Assembly: GCF_016772475.1 (NCBI RefSeq)
Contig: NZ_CP068595.1
Location: forward strand, 6,324,001-6,388,000
Source: Paenibacillus sonchi
GTDB lineage: Bacteria > Bacillota > Bacilli > Paenibacillales > Paenibacillaceae
Direction of reading: 5' to 3'
DNA length: 64,000 nucleotides
Shown here piece by piece: positions 9,291-18,497 of this stretch (positions are counted from its first letter, which is position 1; each line of letters opens with the position of its first letter). Both the position numbers and the translations under genes were made by a program. Under the pieces are notes generated by a model, which was not told the DNA's origin, searched no databases, and saw only the letters and a program-made list of their open reading frames with translations.

Positions 9291-9980
9291 CTACAGCTCC
9301 AGTGACTCCCCGTAGCCAAGCACCGTGCCTCTGATTCCTTCTTCCCCAAGCGCCCGCACAAAAGCATCCGCATCCTGCACTATAGGCGGGAAGGTATTGT
9401 AGTGAATCGGAAGCACCTGCTTGGCTCCCAGCCATTTGGCGGCAATCAGCGCATGCTCCGGTCCCATAGTGTAATGCCCCCCGATAGGCAGAACCGCCAG
9501 ATCGATGTCGTACAACTCACCGAACATTTTCAAATCTCCGAACAGGCCCGTGTCCCCGGTGTGCACAACAGTGCGTCCTTCCGCCTGAATAATGAATCCC
9601 GCAGGCATGCCGCCATAAATCGCTTTCTGCCCGTCTTCCAGCGTAATGCCGGAGCTATGAAAAGCATGAATCATCGTCGCCTTGGCAAAACCAAGATCAA
9701 CCGTTCCCCCGATGTTCATCCCGATAGTCTGGACGCCTTGTCCTTCCATGTAACCAGCCAACTCCACATTCGCCACGATTGGCACATTATTCTGCAGCGC
9801 AATCGGCGCAGCATCCAGAATGTGATCCACATGGGCATGGGTCAGCAGCACCATATCTGTCTTGACCTCCTCCGGTTTGGTGACCGCAGCGGGGTTGCCT
9901 CTAAGAAACGGGTCAATAATGAGCGACTTGCCGCTCACCTCAATCTGAATGCAGGAATGACCATGGTAAATGATTTTCAT
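9291..9980 (-). CDS. Metallo-beta-lactamase-fold hydrolase, UPF0173 family (YtkL-like)
   Basis: 229 residues starting MKIIYHGHSCIQIE, the family hallmark. Metal ligands are visible in LTHAHVDHI (HxHxDH, about residues 52-60), VVHTGDTGLFGD (Asp near 145) and the late His in LPIHYNTFP. The family is a cytosolic metal-dependent hydrolase group of unknown substrate. ATG 9980 has AAGGAGA eight bases upstream; the longer frame to 10055 has no support. It stands alone with its own terminator. Confidence 0.92.
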   Translation of the reverse strand: MKIIYHGHSCIQIEVSGKSLIIDPFLRGNPAAVTKPEEVKTDMVLLTHAHVDHILDAAPIALQNNVPIVANVELAGYMEGQGVQTIGMNIGGTVDLGFAKATMIHAFHSSGITLEDGQKAIYGGMPAGFIIQAEGRTVVHTGDTGLFGDLKMFGELYDIDLAVLPIGGHYTMGPEHALIAAKWLGAKQVLPIHYNTFPPIVQDADAFVRALGEEGIRGTVLGYGESLEL

Positions 9981-10119
9981 TGGGTATCTCTCCTTATCAT
10001 CCTTTATACTCATTTCAAAACGAACGTATGAAATAATAATATATTTCAACTTCATTCCCTGTCAAAAAAGACGTCAAGTATGGATGGAACCCGTTCTGAC
10101 ATGACGCTCTCCCAGCCTA

Positions 10120-11295
10120 TTATAGCTTTTGTTCGAGCACAGTTTTTCTTTCAGCTCCAAGCCGATATAAAATCAGAGTTGCACTTGTTGCCAAAAACAC
10201 ACTAGCTGCACCAATCCATGTAATCGAAGACAGCGCAATCTGCTGAACCGCAAGTCCTCCAATCCCAGCCCCAGCCGCCATAGCCAGCTGCATCATCGAC
10301 TGGTTCAGGCCTAACATAACCCCCGACGCTTCGGGTTTCAAGGTAGTGATATGGTACTGTTGGGTGGACCCGGTTGACCAGGCTGCAAATGACCAGAGCA
10401 AAAGCACAGCCAGCACACCGACAACGGAATGGGTAACAAGAGACAATAGGACAAGCATCAATATATGCAACAGCATCCCGCCAAATAACGTAGGATACAC
10501 TCCCCAGCGATCCGTACTGAAGCCGCCAATTTTCGAACCGATCATACTGGCAATACCGAAGATTAACAGTGCACCACTGATGTAGCTGTCGTTAATCCCC
10601 GAAATCGTAATCAGGTACGGGGACAAATAAGTATACGCGATGGAATATCCTCCGAGCCAGAAGAACGTAACGGCTAATCCCAAGGCCACTTTTGGTTCCT
10701 TCAGCAATGCAAGCTGCTGCGATAAGGGAATGGGTTCATCACCTTTGATACGTGGAATTGTAAGAAAAATAATCAGCATGGAAATCAGCCCCAGCAGTGC
10801 AATACCTATGAAAATATACTTCCATCCGATGGCATCTGCTGTCATTCTTCCCAGAGGAACACCAATAATCAGAGAAGCTGTGAAGCCCATGACAACCGTT
10901 GCTATCGAGCTTGCCTGCCTGCCTTCCCGGGCGATTTTAGCTGCAATATTTAGTGCCGTAACTACGACTATTCCCGCACCAAGCGCCATAATAATACGTG
11001 CGACCACGAATAACCCATACCCAGGCAGAACAAAGGATAAAATGTTAGCTGCAACGAACAAGCCCAGACCTGATAGAATTAATCTTCGTCTGTCCATGCT
11101 TGCCGTCAGTGCCATAAGAATGGGTGTACAGATTGCATATACGAGCGAGAAGATCGTGATCAATTGTCCACCAGCAGCCAGTGAAACGCCGAATGAAAGT
11201 GAGATGCGGTCTAAAATTCCAGACACAATATACTCAGATGTCCCCACCAAAAAACTTATAATGGCCAAAATATAAACTTTCCAACTTACCGGCAT
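10120..11295 (-). CDS. MFS drug/metabolite exporter, DHA1 type
   Basis: 391 residues, twelve predicted helices, with the loop 2-3 motif ALTASMDRRRLILSGL and the helix-5 motif IIGVPLGRMTADAIGWKYIF (antiporter motif C region), as in DHA1 proton-driven exporters. It lies downstream of an ArsR gene but behind that gene's terminator, with its own promoter (TTAACA/TATAAA) containing an ArsR-like dyad. This suggests that it is the regulated target of the ArsR protein, giving inducible export. ATG 11295 has AAGGAG eleven bases upstream. Substrate unknown. Confidence 0.9.
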   Translation of the reverse strand: MPVSWKVYILAIISFLVGTSEYIVSGILDRISLSFGVSLAAGGQLITIFSLVYAICTPILMALTASMDRRRLILSGLGLFVAANILSFVLPGYGLFVVARIIMALGAGIVVVTALNIAAKIAREGRQASSIATVVMGFTASLIIGVPLGRMTADAIGWKYIFIGIALLGLISMLIIFLTIPRIKGDEPIPLSQQLALLKEPKVALGLAVTFFWLGGYSIAYTYLSPYLITISGINDSYISGALLIFGIASMIGSKIGGFSTDRWGVYPTLFGGMLLHILMLVLLSLVTHSVVGVLAVLLLWSFAAWSTGSTQQYHITTLKPEASGVMLGLNQSMMQLAMAAGAGIGGLAVQQIALSSITWIGAASVFLATSATLILYRLGAERKTVLEQKL

Positions 11296-11320
11296 GGATC
11301 GTTCAACTCCTTAATTTTCT

Positions 11321-11350
11321 TTTATATAAAGATATATCGCGAATTGTTAA
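11321..11350 (-). promoter_or_regulatory. Promoter of the MFS exporter with ArsR-type operator in the spacer
   Basis: TTAACA (11345-11350) and TATAAA (11321-11326) are 18 bases apart on the minus strand. The spacer contains ATATATCGCGAATT (read on plus), which shares its ATATCG(C/T)GAATT core with the spacer of the arsR promoter. Confidence 0.6.
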
Positions 11351-11372
11351 TATGTTTGAGTAAAAAATAAAC

Positions 11373-11393
11373 AAATCGCGAAATATCGAAATG
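11373..11393. promoter_or_regulatory. Second ArsR-like site upstream of the MFS promoter
   Basis: A related AAATCGCGAAATATCGAAAT element lies just upstream of the -35 region; it may be a second, weaker operator for the same regulator. Confidence 0.4.
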
Positions 11394-11394
11394 T

Positions 11395-11439
11395 TATAAC
11401 AAATAGAAACTGAATCCTCGGAATAAGAATTCAGTTTCT
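11395..11439 (-). terminator. Terminator of the arsR gene
   Basis: Perfect 11-base inverted repeat AGAAACTGAAT/ATTCAGTTTCT (11405-11415 and 11429-11439) directly after the arsR stop. On the minus strand it is followed by the U-rich TATTTGTTAT. Confidence 0.75.
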
Positions 11440-11442
11440 GGG

Positions 11443-11745
11443 CTATATCTCATCTTTCATAAAAGCTGCCAATTGACGAATCACCTGTTCGTTTCTTTGG
11501 TAGTACGTAAATTTGCCAATCCGTTTGGTTGTAATCAGTCCGGCCCGCTGCATCATCGCAAGATATTGGGAAGCCGTCGACTGCGTCATGTTCAGCTTGT
11601 TCGTGATCTGGGTTACACATACCCCAACTTCAGTCATATCAATCCCTTCATGGGGTGTAAAATGGAGATTCGGTTCTTTTAGCCACTGCAAGATCTGAAA
11701 ACGCGATTCATTCGACAAAGCCTTAAATACTTCGATAGGATTCAT
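11443..11745 (-). CDS. ArsR family winged-helix repressor, probably leaderless
   Basis: 100 residues from ATG 11745 (MNPIEVFKALSNESRFQILQ). A winged helix with recognition helix NMTQSTASQYLAMMQRAGLI and a basic wing KRIGKFTYYQRNEQ is typical of ArsR/SmtB. I place the start at the third in-frame ATG because the perfect promoter TTGACA-16-TATAAT ends seven bases before it; the first ATG (11754) overlaps the -10 box. The metal-type CxC in helix 3 is absent, so it probably senses an organic or redox signal. The likely target is the neighbouring MFS gene and itself. Confidence 0.87.
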   Translation of the reverse strand: MNPIEVFKALSNESRFQILQWLKEPNLHFTPHEGIDMTEVGVCVTQITNKLNMTQSTASQYLAMMQRAGLITTKRIGKFTYYQRNEQVIRQLAAFMKDEI

Positions 11746-11752
11746 ATCCATC

Positions 11753-11780
11753 ATTATATCGATAATTCACGATATGTCAA
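11753..11780 (-). promoter_or_regulatory. Consensus promoter of arsR with operator between -35 and -10
   Basis: TTGACA (11775-11780) and TATAAT (11753-11758), spacing 16, are both perfect matches to the sigma-A consensus. The spacer holds TATCGTGAATTATCGATA, matching the ArsR-like element in the MFS promoter. The predicted +1 falls at the A of the start codon (11745). Confidence 0.8.
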
Positions 11781-11856
11781 ACTCAAAATCGGAGATATGG
11801 ATCTCCAATCTTCCAGATTTTTAGCGTTCTGAGCTAAAGTAGTGACGGCCGGTCGC

Positions 11857-11899
11857 ACAAAACAAAGAGCAGCCCTTGCCACAGGCTGCCCTGTTGTTT
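11857..11899 (-). terminator. Terminator of the yyaL gene
   Basis: Long imperfect hairpin with matching arms ending GCAGCC/GGCTGC just after the yyaL stop, followed on the minus strand by TTTGTTTTG. Confidence 0.7.
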
Positions 11900-11904
11900 C
11901 TATG

Positions 11905-14013
11905 CTACACTTCCCGATGGCCTGTAGCCAAAAGCTCCCTGACCGCCTCCATGCTCGTAACCGGTGCACGGCAGGCAAAATTCCGGCAGACGTAAGCTGT
12001 CGCTTCCCCGTTAACCGCCGGTTTGTCTGCCAGATGCGGAAGCAGACGGAGAATCCCTTCTGCGTCTCCTTCCCAGCGGACAAGCAGCACAGCGTCAGGC
12101 AGATACGCCTGCTGCACCTGGGCCAGCATACCGTGAAGCGCGGAATCCTCCCGCTTCCCGGACAGCACCCATTCCCGGCCGCCGGAAGCCATTGCCAGAT
12201 GAGCCTGCAAATACATCGCATATCCCGGAGGGTACTCGGATGCTGCTGCAGCCATTACCGCTGCCGTACGCTCAGCGGCCGTCTTCAGCTCCACATCCTG
12301 GGTCATCACCGACAGCTTCCACAGCAGCTTCGCTGCCACCGAGTTCCCCGAAGGAAGCGCACCGTCATACAGCTCCTTGGAACGGATCGGCAGCTCCTCA
12401 CCGTCATGGCCTGTGAAGAAGAACCCGCCCCTTTCCTGATCGGCGAACAGTTCCAGCAGCCCATCCTTAAGCGTCAACGCCCGCTCCAAATGAACAGCTT
12501 GGCCTGTAGCTTCGTACAGCTCGGTCAGCCCCCAGAGCAGGAACGTGTAGTCGTCCAGATAAGCGGGAATTGCCGCATCTCCATCCCGGTAGCGGGCCAG
12601 CAGCCTGCCGTCCTCACGGCGGCGCAGCTTGTGCCAGATAAAGTCCGCCGCCGCGGCTGCGGCCCCAGCGTACTCCGGCTTTTGCAGCGCTTTGGCTCCC
12701 TTCGCCAGCGCCGCGATCATCAGCCCGTTCCAGGATGTGAGCACCTTATCATCCTTCGACGGATGAATGCGCTGCTCCCGGTAAGCGAACAGCTTCTCGC
12801 GCCATTCCTCCATCCGGGTCCGCAATCCCAGCGGGTTCATGCCCATCCGTTCCGCCATGTCGTCCGGCAACCCTTGCAGCAGATTCGGGATATTCGCACC
12901 CTCAAAATTCCCCTCAGGTGTAATTCCGTACACATGGCAATAGGAGTGCATATCCTCCAGGCCAAGCGCCTCCTCGATCTCCTCACGGGAGAAGACGTAG
13001 AACTTCCCTTCCACCCCTTCGGAATCGGCATCCTCCGCAGAGTAGAAAGCCCCTTCCGGCGACGTCATATCACGTTGCACATACGTAAAGATCTGCTCGG
13101 CGACCTCTGCATAGAGCGGTTTCCCCGTGATCTGGAACGCTTCCAAATAAGCAATAGCCAGAAGCGCATTGTCGTAAAGCATTTTCTCAAAATGCGGCAC
13201 CAGCCACTCCCGGTCCGTGGAATAACGCGAGAACCCATAACCTACATGATCGTACATGCCGCCCCGGTACATCGACTCCAGCGTCTTCTCTACCATACGC
13301 AGTGCTTCCGGCTGGTTATACATCTGGCTGTACGCCAGCAGAAAAGACAGATTATGCGGCGAAGGAAACTTCGGCGCATTGCCGAACCCCCCGTATTCTT
13401 CATCGAACTGGCGGCGGTACAGCGCATACGCTTCATGCAGCAGCTCCTCTCCGGGAACTCCTGCCCCGCCTTCTCCGGCATGTCCGGCATTTTTGCGGTC
13501 CAGCGACTGGAGATCCGCCAGCAGCTCGTCTCCGAGCTGGTCCAGCGCTTCGCCGTCCTGCTCCCATTTGCGGTGAATCTGCTCCAGCACCTCCATCAGC
13601 CCAATGCGCCCGAACATCTGCCGCTTCGGAAAATACGTCCCCGCATAAAATGGCTTCTTCTCCGGCGTCAGCAGCACCGTCAGCGGCCACCCCCCGCTCC
13701 CCGTCAGCGCCTGACACACCGACATATACAGCGCATCAATATCCGGCCGCTCCTCGCGGTCCACCTTGATGGCGACATAATGATCATTAAGGAGCTTAGC
13801 GACTTCCTGATCCTCGAAGGATTCTCTTTCCATTACGTGACACCAATGGCAAGTCGAATAGCCGACTGATAAGAAGATCGGCTTGTTCTCAGACTGGGCC
13901 TTAGCAAAAGCCTCTTCGCCCCATGGATACCAATCCACAGGGTTATGGGCGTGTTGGAGCAGGTAGGGTGATTTTTCATTCGCTAATCTATTGGGTGTTT
14001 TATGAGTTGTCAC
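11905..14013 (-). CDS. yyaL: YyaL / thioredoxin-domain DUF255 protein
   Basis: 702 residues. The N-terminal thioredoxin-like domain has the family signature [20 protein letters not shown] and the [16 protein letters not shown] motif with its CxxC pair, followed by [11 protein letters not shown]; the remainder is an (alpha/alpha)6 barrel like those of sugar epimerases/glycosidases, with [14 protein letters not shown]. Its human relative is SPATA20; the molecular function is unknown. GTG 14013 has GAGGGG seven bases upstream and I prefer it to the in-frame ATG at 14028, which has no ribosome site. A 12-base perfect inverted repeat lies just upstream. Confidence 0.9.
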   Translation of the reverse strand: MTTHKTPNRLANEKSPYLLQHAHNPVDWYPWGEEAFAKAQSENKPIFLSVGYSTCHWCHVMERESFEDQEVAKLLNDHYVAIKVDREERPDIDALYMSVCQALTGSGGWPLTVLLTPEKKPFYAGTYFPKRQMFGRIGLMEVLEQIHRKWEQDGEALDQLGDELLADLQSLDRKNAGHAGEGGAGVPGEELLHEAYALYRRQFDEEYGGFGNAPKFPSPHNLSFLLAYSQMYNQPEALRMVEKTLESMYRGGMYDHVGYGFSRYSTDREWLVPHFEKMLYDNALLAIAYLEAFQITGKPLYAEVAEQIFTYVQRDMTSPEGAFYSAEDADSEGVEGKFYVFSREEIEEALGLEDMHSYCHVYGITPEGNFEGANIPNLLQGLPDDMAERMGMNPLGLRTRMEEWREKLFAYREQRIHPSKDDKVLTSWNGLMIAALAKGAKALQKPEYAGAAAAAADFIWHKLRRREDGRLLARYRDGDAAIPAYLDDYTFLLWGLTELYEATGQAVHLERALTLKDGLLELFADQERGGFFFTGHDGEELPIRSKELYDGALPSGNSVAAKLLWKLSVMTQDVELKTAAERTAAVMAAAASEYPPGYAMYLQAHLAMASGGREWVLSGKREDSALHGMLAQVQQAYLPDAVLLVRWEGDAEGILRLLPHLADKPAVNGEATAYVCRNFACRAPVTSMEAVRELLATGHREV

Positions 14014-14035
14014 CTGGCGTCCCCTCATTTCGGAT

Positions 14036-14076
14036 AATTTGGGTAAAGTGTTGTCTAGGGATAGTTTACCCAAATT
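14036..14076. promoter_or_regulatory. Perfect 12-bp inverted repeat upstream of yyaL
   Basis: AATTTGGGTAAA (14036-14047) and TTTACCCAAATT (14065-14076) are exact inverse complements with a 17-base spacer, 23 bases before the yyaL start. It has no T-run on either side, so it looks more like an operator or an mRNA leader stem than a terminator. Confidence 0.6.
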
Positions 14077-14148
14077 GGCAGGGGAGGGCGCTACTGCTGC
14101 ATTATTTTTATCTTTTTTTGTTTATTAATCACAAATATTCTGACTATG

Positions 14149-14613
14149 TTACTCCCCTGCCTCTTCATGATGAATAAGACATGCTGCTAGCAACCCAATG
14201 GACAGAATACATGCCAAGAGAAGAAACGTAATTAAAAAACTTGCATGATTCATCAATTGAAGCGAGATAATCGGACCGAAGCTTGTGCCTGTAAACAATA
14301 TAAAAGTATATACGGAGACAGCAATCCCGCGCATCTTACCACCCACTTGCCCAACGATACCTGCAATCAGAAATCCAGTACTAATAAAACCAATAGTAGT
14401 TACCCGTTTTCCGCTGGATACATCTCCACCGCGTAGGCAAGCGCTACTGGCAGCGGCATTCGTCGTGGAAACTTCAAAAAGCTGTGCAAACAATGTAATT
14501 AGCGGAATCGTTACATATAAACTGGACATAACTACAAGGCCAGTCCAGCAAAGAATGATGGTCATAAGTGGGTAATTTCTATTTGTAGCCGCAGCATTGA
14601 TTGGATTGTTCAT
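14149..14613 (-). pseudogene. Decayed MFS transporter with internal deletion
   Basis: The 154-residue frame joins the first two helices of an MFS protein (YPLMTIILCWTGLVVMSSLY) through a short garbled segment to GKRVTTIGFISTGFLIAG, and then directly to a C-terminal block MRGIAVSVYTFILFTGTSFG and the last helices. A functional MFS carrier has about 400 residues, so more than half is missing and it cannot transport. ATG 14613 keeps a GAGG ribosome site, and a MarR operator still precedes it. It is the former target of the MarR gene next to it. Confidence 0.75.
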
Positions 14614-14642
14614 ATTACACCTCAATTATAAAATTTGTTCGA

Positions 14643-14665
14643 ATGTAATTAGATTATCTAACTAT
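14643..14665. promoter_or_regulatory. MarR-type operator before the decayed MFS gene
   Basis: A 23-base near-palindrome with core TTAGATTATCTAA. Its inverted copy at 15251-15273 differs at one base only. Confidence 0.75.
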
Positions 14666-14676
14666 ATGACAAAAAA

Positions 14677-15231
14677 TTATCTGCCCGATCCAAGTCGTTT
14701 TTCTAAGCTTGCATTTAGTTTAACCAATACATTTTGGAACACCGTTAGCTCCTCTTTATCTAATTCATCAACAAGGGATGCGCACGTAGACCAGAACGTA
14801 GGCAATATTTGATTCACAAGCGTAATCCCTTCAGCGCTAATACGAACGTGAGTCATGCGGCCGTCCTTGGCATACGGTTCACGAACAATTAAATTTCTTT
14901 TCTCCAGCCATATTAACAAGGACGTTACGGACGACCGGCGAATCCCCAATCGGTCTGCTAAGGATGAAGGTGTAACCAACTCCTGATCTGCGTGAAGGGA
15001 TAATAGGAGTAATAGATCCAACTTGCTCTCCGTGATGTCAAAAGCAGCTAAATCAATATCCACCATGTCTAAAATATTATCTCCAAGCCACAGCATAAGC
15101 AGTCCAAGATGCGCTGATTTTAGATTAGTATCGGATGAGGCTGTACGCTCCATCAACTTCAGATAAGGGAACGTTCCAAGTCTCGGTAATTGTTGCTCAG
15201 TCATATATTCCTTGGCAGGCTTTCTTTTCAA
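14677..15231 (-). CDS. MarR family regulator
   Basis: 184 residues; winged helix with SSLADRLGIRRSSVTSLLIW as recognition region and wing KRNLIVREPYAKDGRMTHVR, followed by dimerisation helices. MarR proteins repress exporters and are released by small phenolic or drug ligands. The TTG start at 15231 has a perfect AAGGAGG eight bases upstream. The same 23-base operator stands before this gene and before the neighbouring MFS remnant, indicating autoregulation plus control of the exporter. Confidence 0.88.
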   Translation of the reverse strand: MKRKPAKEYMTEQQLPRLGTFPYLKLMERTASSDTNLKSAHLGLLMLWLGDNILDMVDIDLAAFDITESKLDLLLLLSLHADQELVTPSSLADRLGIRRSSVTSLLIWLEKRNLIVREPYAKDGRMTHVRISAEGITLVNQILPTFWSTCASLVDELDKEELTVFQNVLVKLNASLEKRLGSGR

Positions 15232-15250
15232 TTTGTATACCTCCTTACTC

Positions 15251-15273
15251 CTATAGTTAGATTATCTAATTAC
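15251..15273. promoter_or_regulatory. MarR-type operator before marR
   Basis: Inverted copy of the operator at 14643-14665 (22 of 23 bases identical), 20 bases upstream of the TTG start of the MarR gene. Between here and 15460 I see no gene. Confidence 0.75.
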
Positions 15274-15460
15274 ATTGAATATAACTGATTTCTTTATTTT
15301 TGCAAACCGGATTAAGAAATAAAAGGAAGTCCATTATCATTGAATGGATCAGCTGGAGATTTTAATATTTCAATTAATAATGATTTTGATAACATTCAAA
15401 AAATATATCTACAGGGCTCTAATTCCTCACAAAGAACTCTCATTTGGTCTAAACAGAAAT

Positions 15461-15518
15461 AAAAAAACTCCCCTTCAAGTACCGGTTTATTTATCAAACC
15501 TGTCTGCTTGAAGGGGAG
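15461..15518 (-). terminator. Strong terminator after the alpha/beta hydrolase gene
   Basis: Perfect 12-base stem CTCCCCTTCAAG/CTTGAAGGGGAG (15468-15479 and 15507-15518) with an inner GGTTT/AAACC pairing in the loop, followed on the minus strand by seven T. Confidence 0.9.
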
Positions 15519-15548
15519 CATATCAAAATCGGTAGCTTATTCTGTAAT

Positions 15549-17053
15549 TTATAAAAGCGAGGTTACGAATTTCACCTCCGGAAAGCGGCTATCCGGTCCT
15601 TTCATTAAGCTTCCGCCTTGATTTTTCAGATACATATCAAAGAAATCCAGTATATAGGCATTGATAACGGAGTCCGCTCTTTCGGGCGCAATCTTTCCTG
15701 TAATGCCCAGCATTTTGAAAATTGGAGAAATGAACTGTACGTCGGTAAAGTTTAAATGCTCCGTTTTTTCGATATAGAGGAATTGTCCCCTTCGCCGACC
15801 GTTTCGCGCATCCGTTCAAGCTCCAGCTTTTTATCTTCCGTTACCTGGTCATTCCACTCTCTTGTTGAGCCCATACGCTTAAGCTCTGCATCCGTGTAGA
15901 CCCGGTTATCCATCACCATTTTTAATCTTTCGAATTCGCTTTCCGAGTTGATGAACAAAAACGGCTTTTGCAGACCCTCTCTGTCACGCAGCCGATAAAG
16001 CCCTCCATCCAAGTCTATGCCAACCGCGATTCGCGGATCGTAAGATGCGTCATAGGCCGTCGCTCCGCCGATGGAATGACCGAACACCCCGACATGGCCG
16101 AGATCAATCTTCCCTTTTAAATGACTTGGAATCTGCCCCGATTGGATGAGCTCGAATTGGTCCAGCGCAAACACCACATCGCCGGTTAAAACTTTTCCCA
16201 ACTTGTCGCGATTTCCGCTTTCCGTCCGGTAGTCATGGTCGGGCGAGAATAAGTCGTCGGTTGTGCTGGTCGTGATTCGGCCGTCCGGAAACTCGGTTGC
16301 AAATGTATTGTAGGTGTGGTCGATCACTGCCACGATATATCCGTGACTCGCGAGATTTTCGGCTTGCGACGTGTGGAGGAACCTGGAGGAGCCGTTGCCG
16401 GGATTCGCAAGGATCAGCGGGTATGAAGTCTGTGCCGAAGAGACTTCGGCCCCTGAATAAGCATGACTGGATACGTACTTCAGATGTTCAAAAGTAAACC
16501 CGGGAAGGCCATAGTTCGCGGCCATATAACATAAAATTGGGGTATCGGGAATAAAGGGAGCATATTTGCCGGTGCCAGCTTGAGCCGGATACCATACCTG
16601 AACCATCAACTCCCTCTTGCCTGTCGCGGTTTTGCCAAATGTCTCCTCCCGGCTTGGATCAGTGAAATGAAAGACTTGCGTGCCTACCTTCAACTTGCCG
16701 GTTGGCGCCGGAATGTCGAATACGGGAAACACATAGAGGAAGCACCCCGTTGCGATTAGCCCAATCACGATAAAAAGACGGCCCAGCACCCTACGGATTC
16801 GCGAGGCAGTCCGAACGGCTTTCGGCGTTATGAAAACGTCTCTAAGCGAAAGCAGAAGCATCAGGATCGTAAACCCGTATAAAAATAAAAGCTGAACCCT
16901 GTATCCTTCGACAAGCAAATGTATCACTAAAAAAATGGAGCCTGCTCCGCTTGTCAGGAGCAAAGCTGATCTTTGGATACGTTGATTGAAAATGAACAGA
17001 AGTGCAAATAAACAAGCACTTGAAAAGAATAACAGAATCTCAAAAAACCTCAC
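15549..17053 (-). pseudogene. Membrane-anchored PAF-acetylhydrolase-like alpha/beta hydrolase, frameshifted near its end
   Basis: Three to four N-terminal membrane helices (residues 1-115) precede a lipase-type domain with the nucleophile elbow GVFGHSIGGA and family blocks ELMVQVWYPAQ and YPLILANPGNGSS. The GTG at 17053 has GGGGGAG upstream. The first frame stops at 15752; adding one G to the GGGG at 15787-15790 (CCCC on plus) continues as EGGQFLYIEKTEHLNFTD, which supplies the catalytic histidine, to a stop at 15549 (501 residues). The family cleaves short acyl esters of phospholipids or similar substrates. A sequence error is the likeliest cause of the break. Confidence 0.82.
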
Positions 17054-17140
17054 GCCAACTCCCCCTTAAAAATAATCCTTTCAATGGATTAGTATAGAGA
17101 AGCAGCTAGGTTGATACTATTGATCTAGATGACAATTGCC

Positions 17141-17365
17141 TTACACGCTTGTAAGGTTGTTTGTTTCACACAATTGTTTTAAAAAATGGACAGCTACAAT
17201 AAAGCTAATTGCACCAAAGACAAAGAGAAGTCCTCCCGTAGAAAACAATTGATGCCAATCTATCGTTGTTCTTTGTGCCAACATTCTAAGGCCATGGACA
17301 ACATGGGTGAACGGGTTTATCATTGCCGCAATCCGGAATCCGCCCTGAAGATGCTCAAAAGGTAT
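17141..17365 (-). pseudogene. Remnant of an ABC-2 exporter permease (C-terminus)
   Basis: The frame reads FEHLQGGFRIAAMINPFTHV and VVHGLRMLAQRT, then a terminal hydrophobic helix, matching the last 70 residues of ABC-2 permeases (xxxNPxTyvvdalR). A TAA stands immediately upstream in frame and the other five helices are missing. There is no start or ribosome site, so this is debris. Confidence 0.65.
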
Positions 17366-17576
17366 TTATGCTGAACTGACAAAGAACAACGGCCCGCTGA
17401 ACTTCTACATCAATTTCGTGTTCTACAAATCCTTCATTATGGAAGATTGCAATGTTGCAACTTGGATTAGCAAACTGTATATTTTGTCTCCTTTTAGGAA
17501 GTTCTTTTATTGCTATATTAAACACAAGAACTTCCTCCGACCAAGGGAACCAGTTCACCGGATTATGAGTTTTCAA
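17355..17576 (-). pseudogene. Degenerate fragment resembling the YyaL N-terminus
   Basis: The frame opens KTHNPVNWFPWSEE, matching [14 protein letters not shown] of the yyaL gene at 11905-14013. The following residues keep only loose resemblance (PSCNIAIFHNEGFVEHE against [18 protein letters not shown]). It begins directly after the stop of the gene at 17577 and runs into the ABC-2 remnant, so two unrelated fragments are joined here. Similarity beyond the first 14 residues is uncertain. Confidence 0.45.
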
Positions 17577-18395
17577 TTACTGGTTTATAACAAACACACC
17601 AACCTGCTCCCCAAACTGTCCAATCCACAGTTCTCCTTTACCAATCATGACACCTTTCCAATTGACAAATACTTTATCGGCTTTTTGCGCTAATAATGCC
17701 TTCTTAACTTTAGCAGTTATGATTTTGTCGTATTTGGCAATAAAATCCTTCTTGGTTTTGATTTGCATGGTTTTTCCGTTATGATTCACTTTCAACGGGT
17801 ACACCATCAAATTGGCTACTTCGGATTTTTTCCCTTCTTTAACGTTTTTCTGGAGCAAACTGAAGTTATGCTCAAATACGATTGGATCGTTGATGCCTGC
17901 GACTTCATATGGATTGTTAATGATATTAACCGCAATAACTCCAAGTTTATTGTTTTGTTTACCAATCCACAAATCTCCATCTCCAACCATAATCCCTTGG
18001 TAGTTCACAAACACCTTATCGGCTTTTTGAGCCAGCAGATTTTCACGTACACGGGAAGTAAAGATACGATCATATTTCTTAATAAATTCATTTTTGTTAT
18101 AAAAAACATATTTTTTGTTGTCTTTGTTTAAATTCAGTGGATAGGAGATCAAATCTGCCACTTCTGCTGGGTTGTTGCCCTTAACTGCTTTCTGTAATTT
18201 TGCAAAATAAGTCGTAAATTCCGCTGGATCGTTGATGCCCGCAACCTCATAAGGATTACTGCGATCTGAACTCGTTACGTTAGCAGGAGTTGAAGTACTT
18301 GTACCTTGCTCAGCCCAGGCTTGACCGGAAAATACAGCTGTAACAATTGAAAAACTCAAAATAATTGCGGCTTTTTTCATGCTAGGGTTTGTCAT
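17577..18395 (-). CDS. Secreted protein with two tandem repeats
   Basis: 272 residues with a signal peptide (MKKAAIILSFSIVTAVFSG, cleavage after AWA near residue 28) and two copies of a ~110-residue unit. Each begins NPYEVAGINDP and contains F(I/V)AKYDKI-like, LLAQKADKVFVN and G(D/E)LWIGQ segments; copies start near residues 47 and 161. The function is not recognised; the fold may be NTF2-like. ATG 18395 has TAGGAGG eight bases upstream. It follows the kinase gene, with 100 bases between, so it may be an extracellular part of that sensing/export module (inference). Confidence 0.85.
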   Translation of the reverse strand: MTNPSMKKAAIILSFSIVTAVFSGQAWAEQGTSTSTPANVTSSDRSNPYEVAGINDPAEFTTYFAKLQKAVKGNNPAEVADLISYPLNLNKDNKKYVFYNKNEFIKKYDRIFTSRVRENLLAQKADKVFVNYQGIMVGDGDLWIGKQNNKLGVIAVNIINNPYEVAGINDPIVFEHNFSLLQKNVKEGKKSEVANLMVYPLKVNHNGKTMQIKTKKDFIAKYDKIITAKVKKALLAQKADKVFVNWKGVMIGKGELWIGQFGEQVGVFVINQ

Positions 18396-18497
18396 AATGG
18401 TTTCCTCCTAAATTTATTTCTACTTCATTTCCCGATATTTGGTTAAAGACATACTTATGAGCCATATATCTTTGTCCTCCTTCCTATCACATTACAC

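Noticed and set aside
11842..13869. 675-codon open frame on the plus strand
   Set aside because: It is the antisense shadow of yyaL; it lacks a ribosome site and family motifs, and is rich in Arg, Gln and Pro as expected from an antisense frame of a high-GC codon-3 gene.
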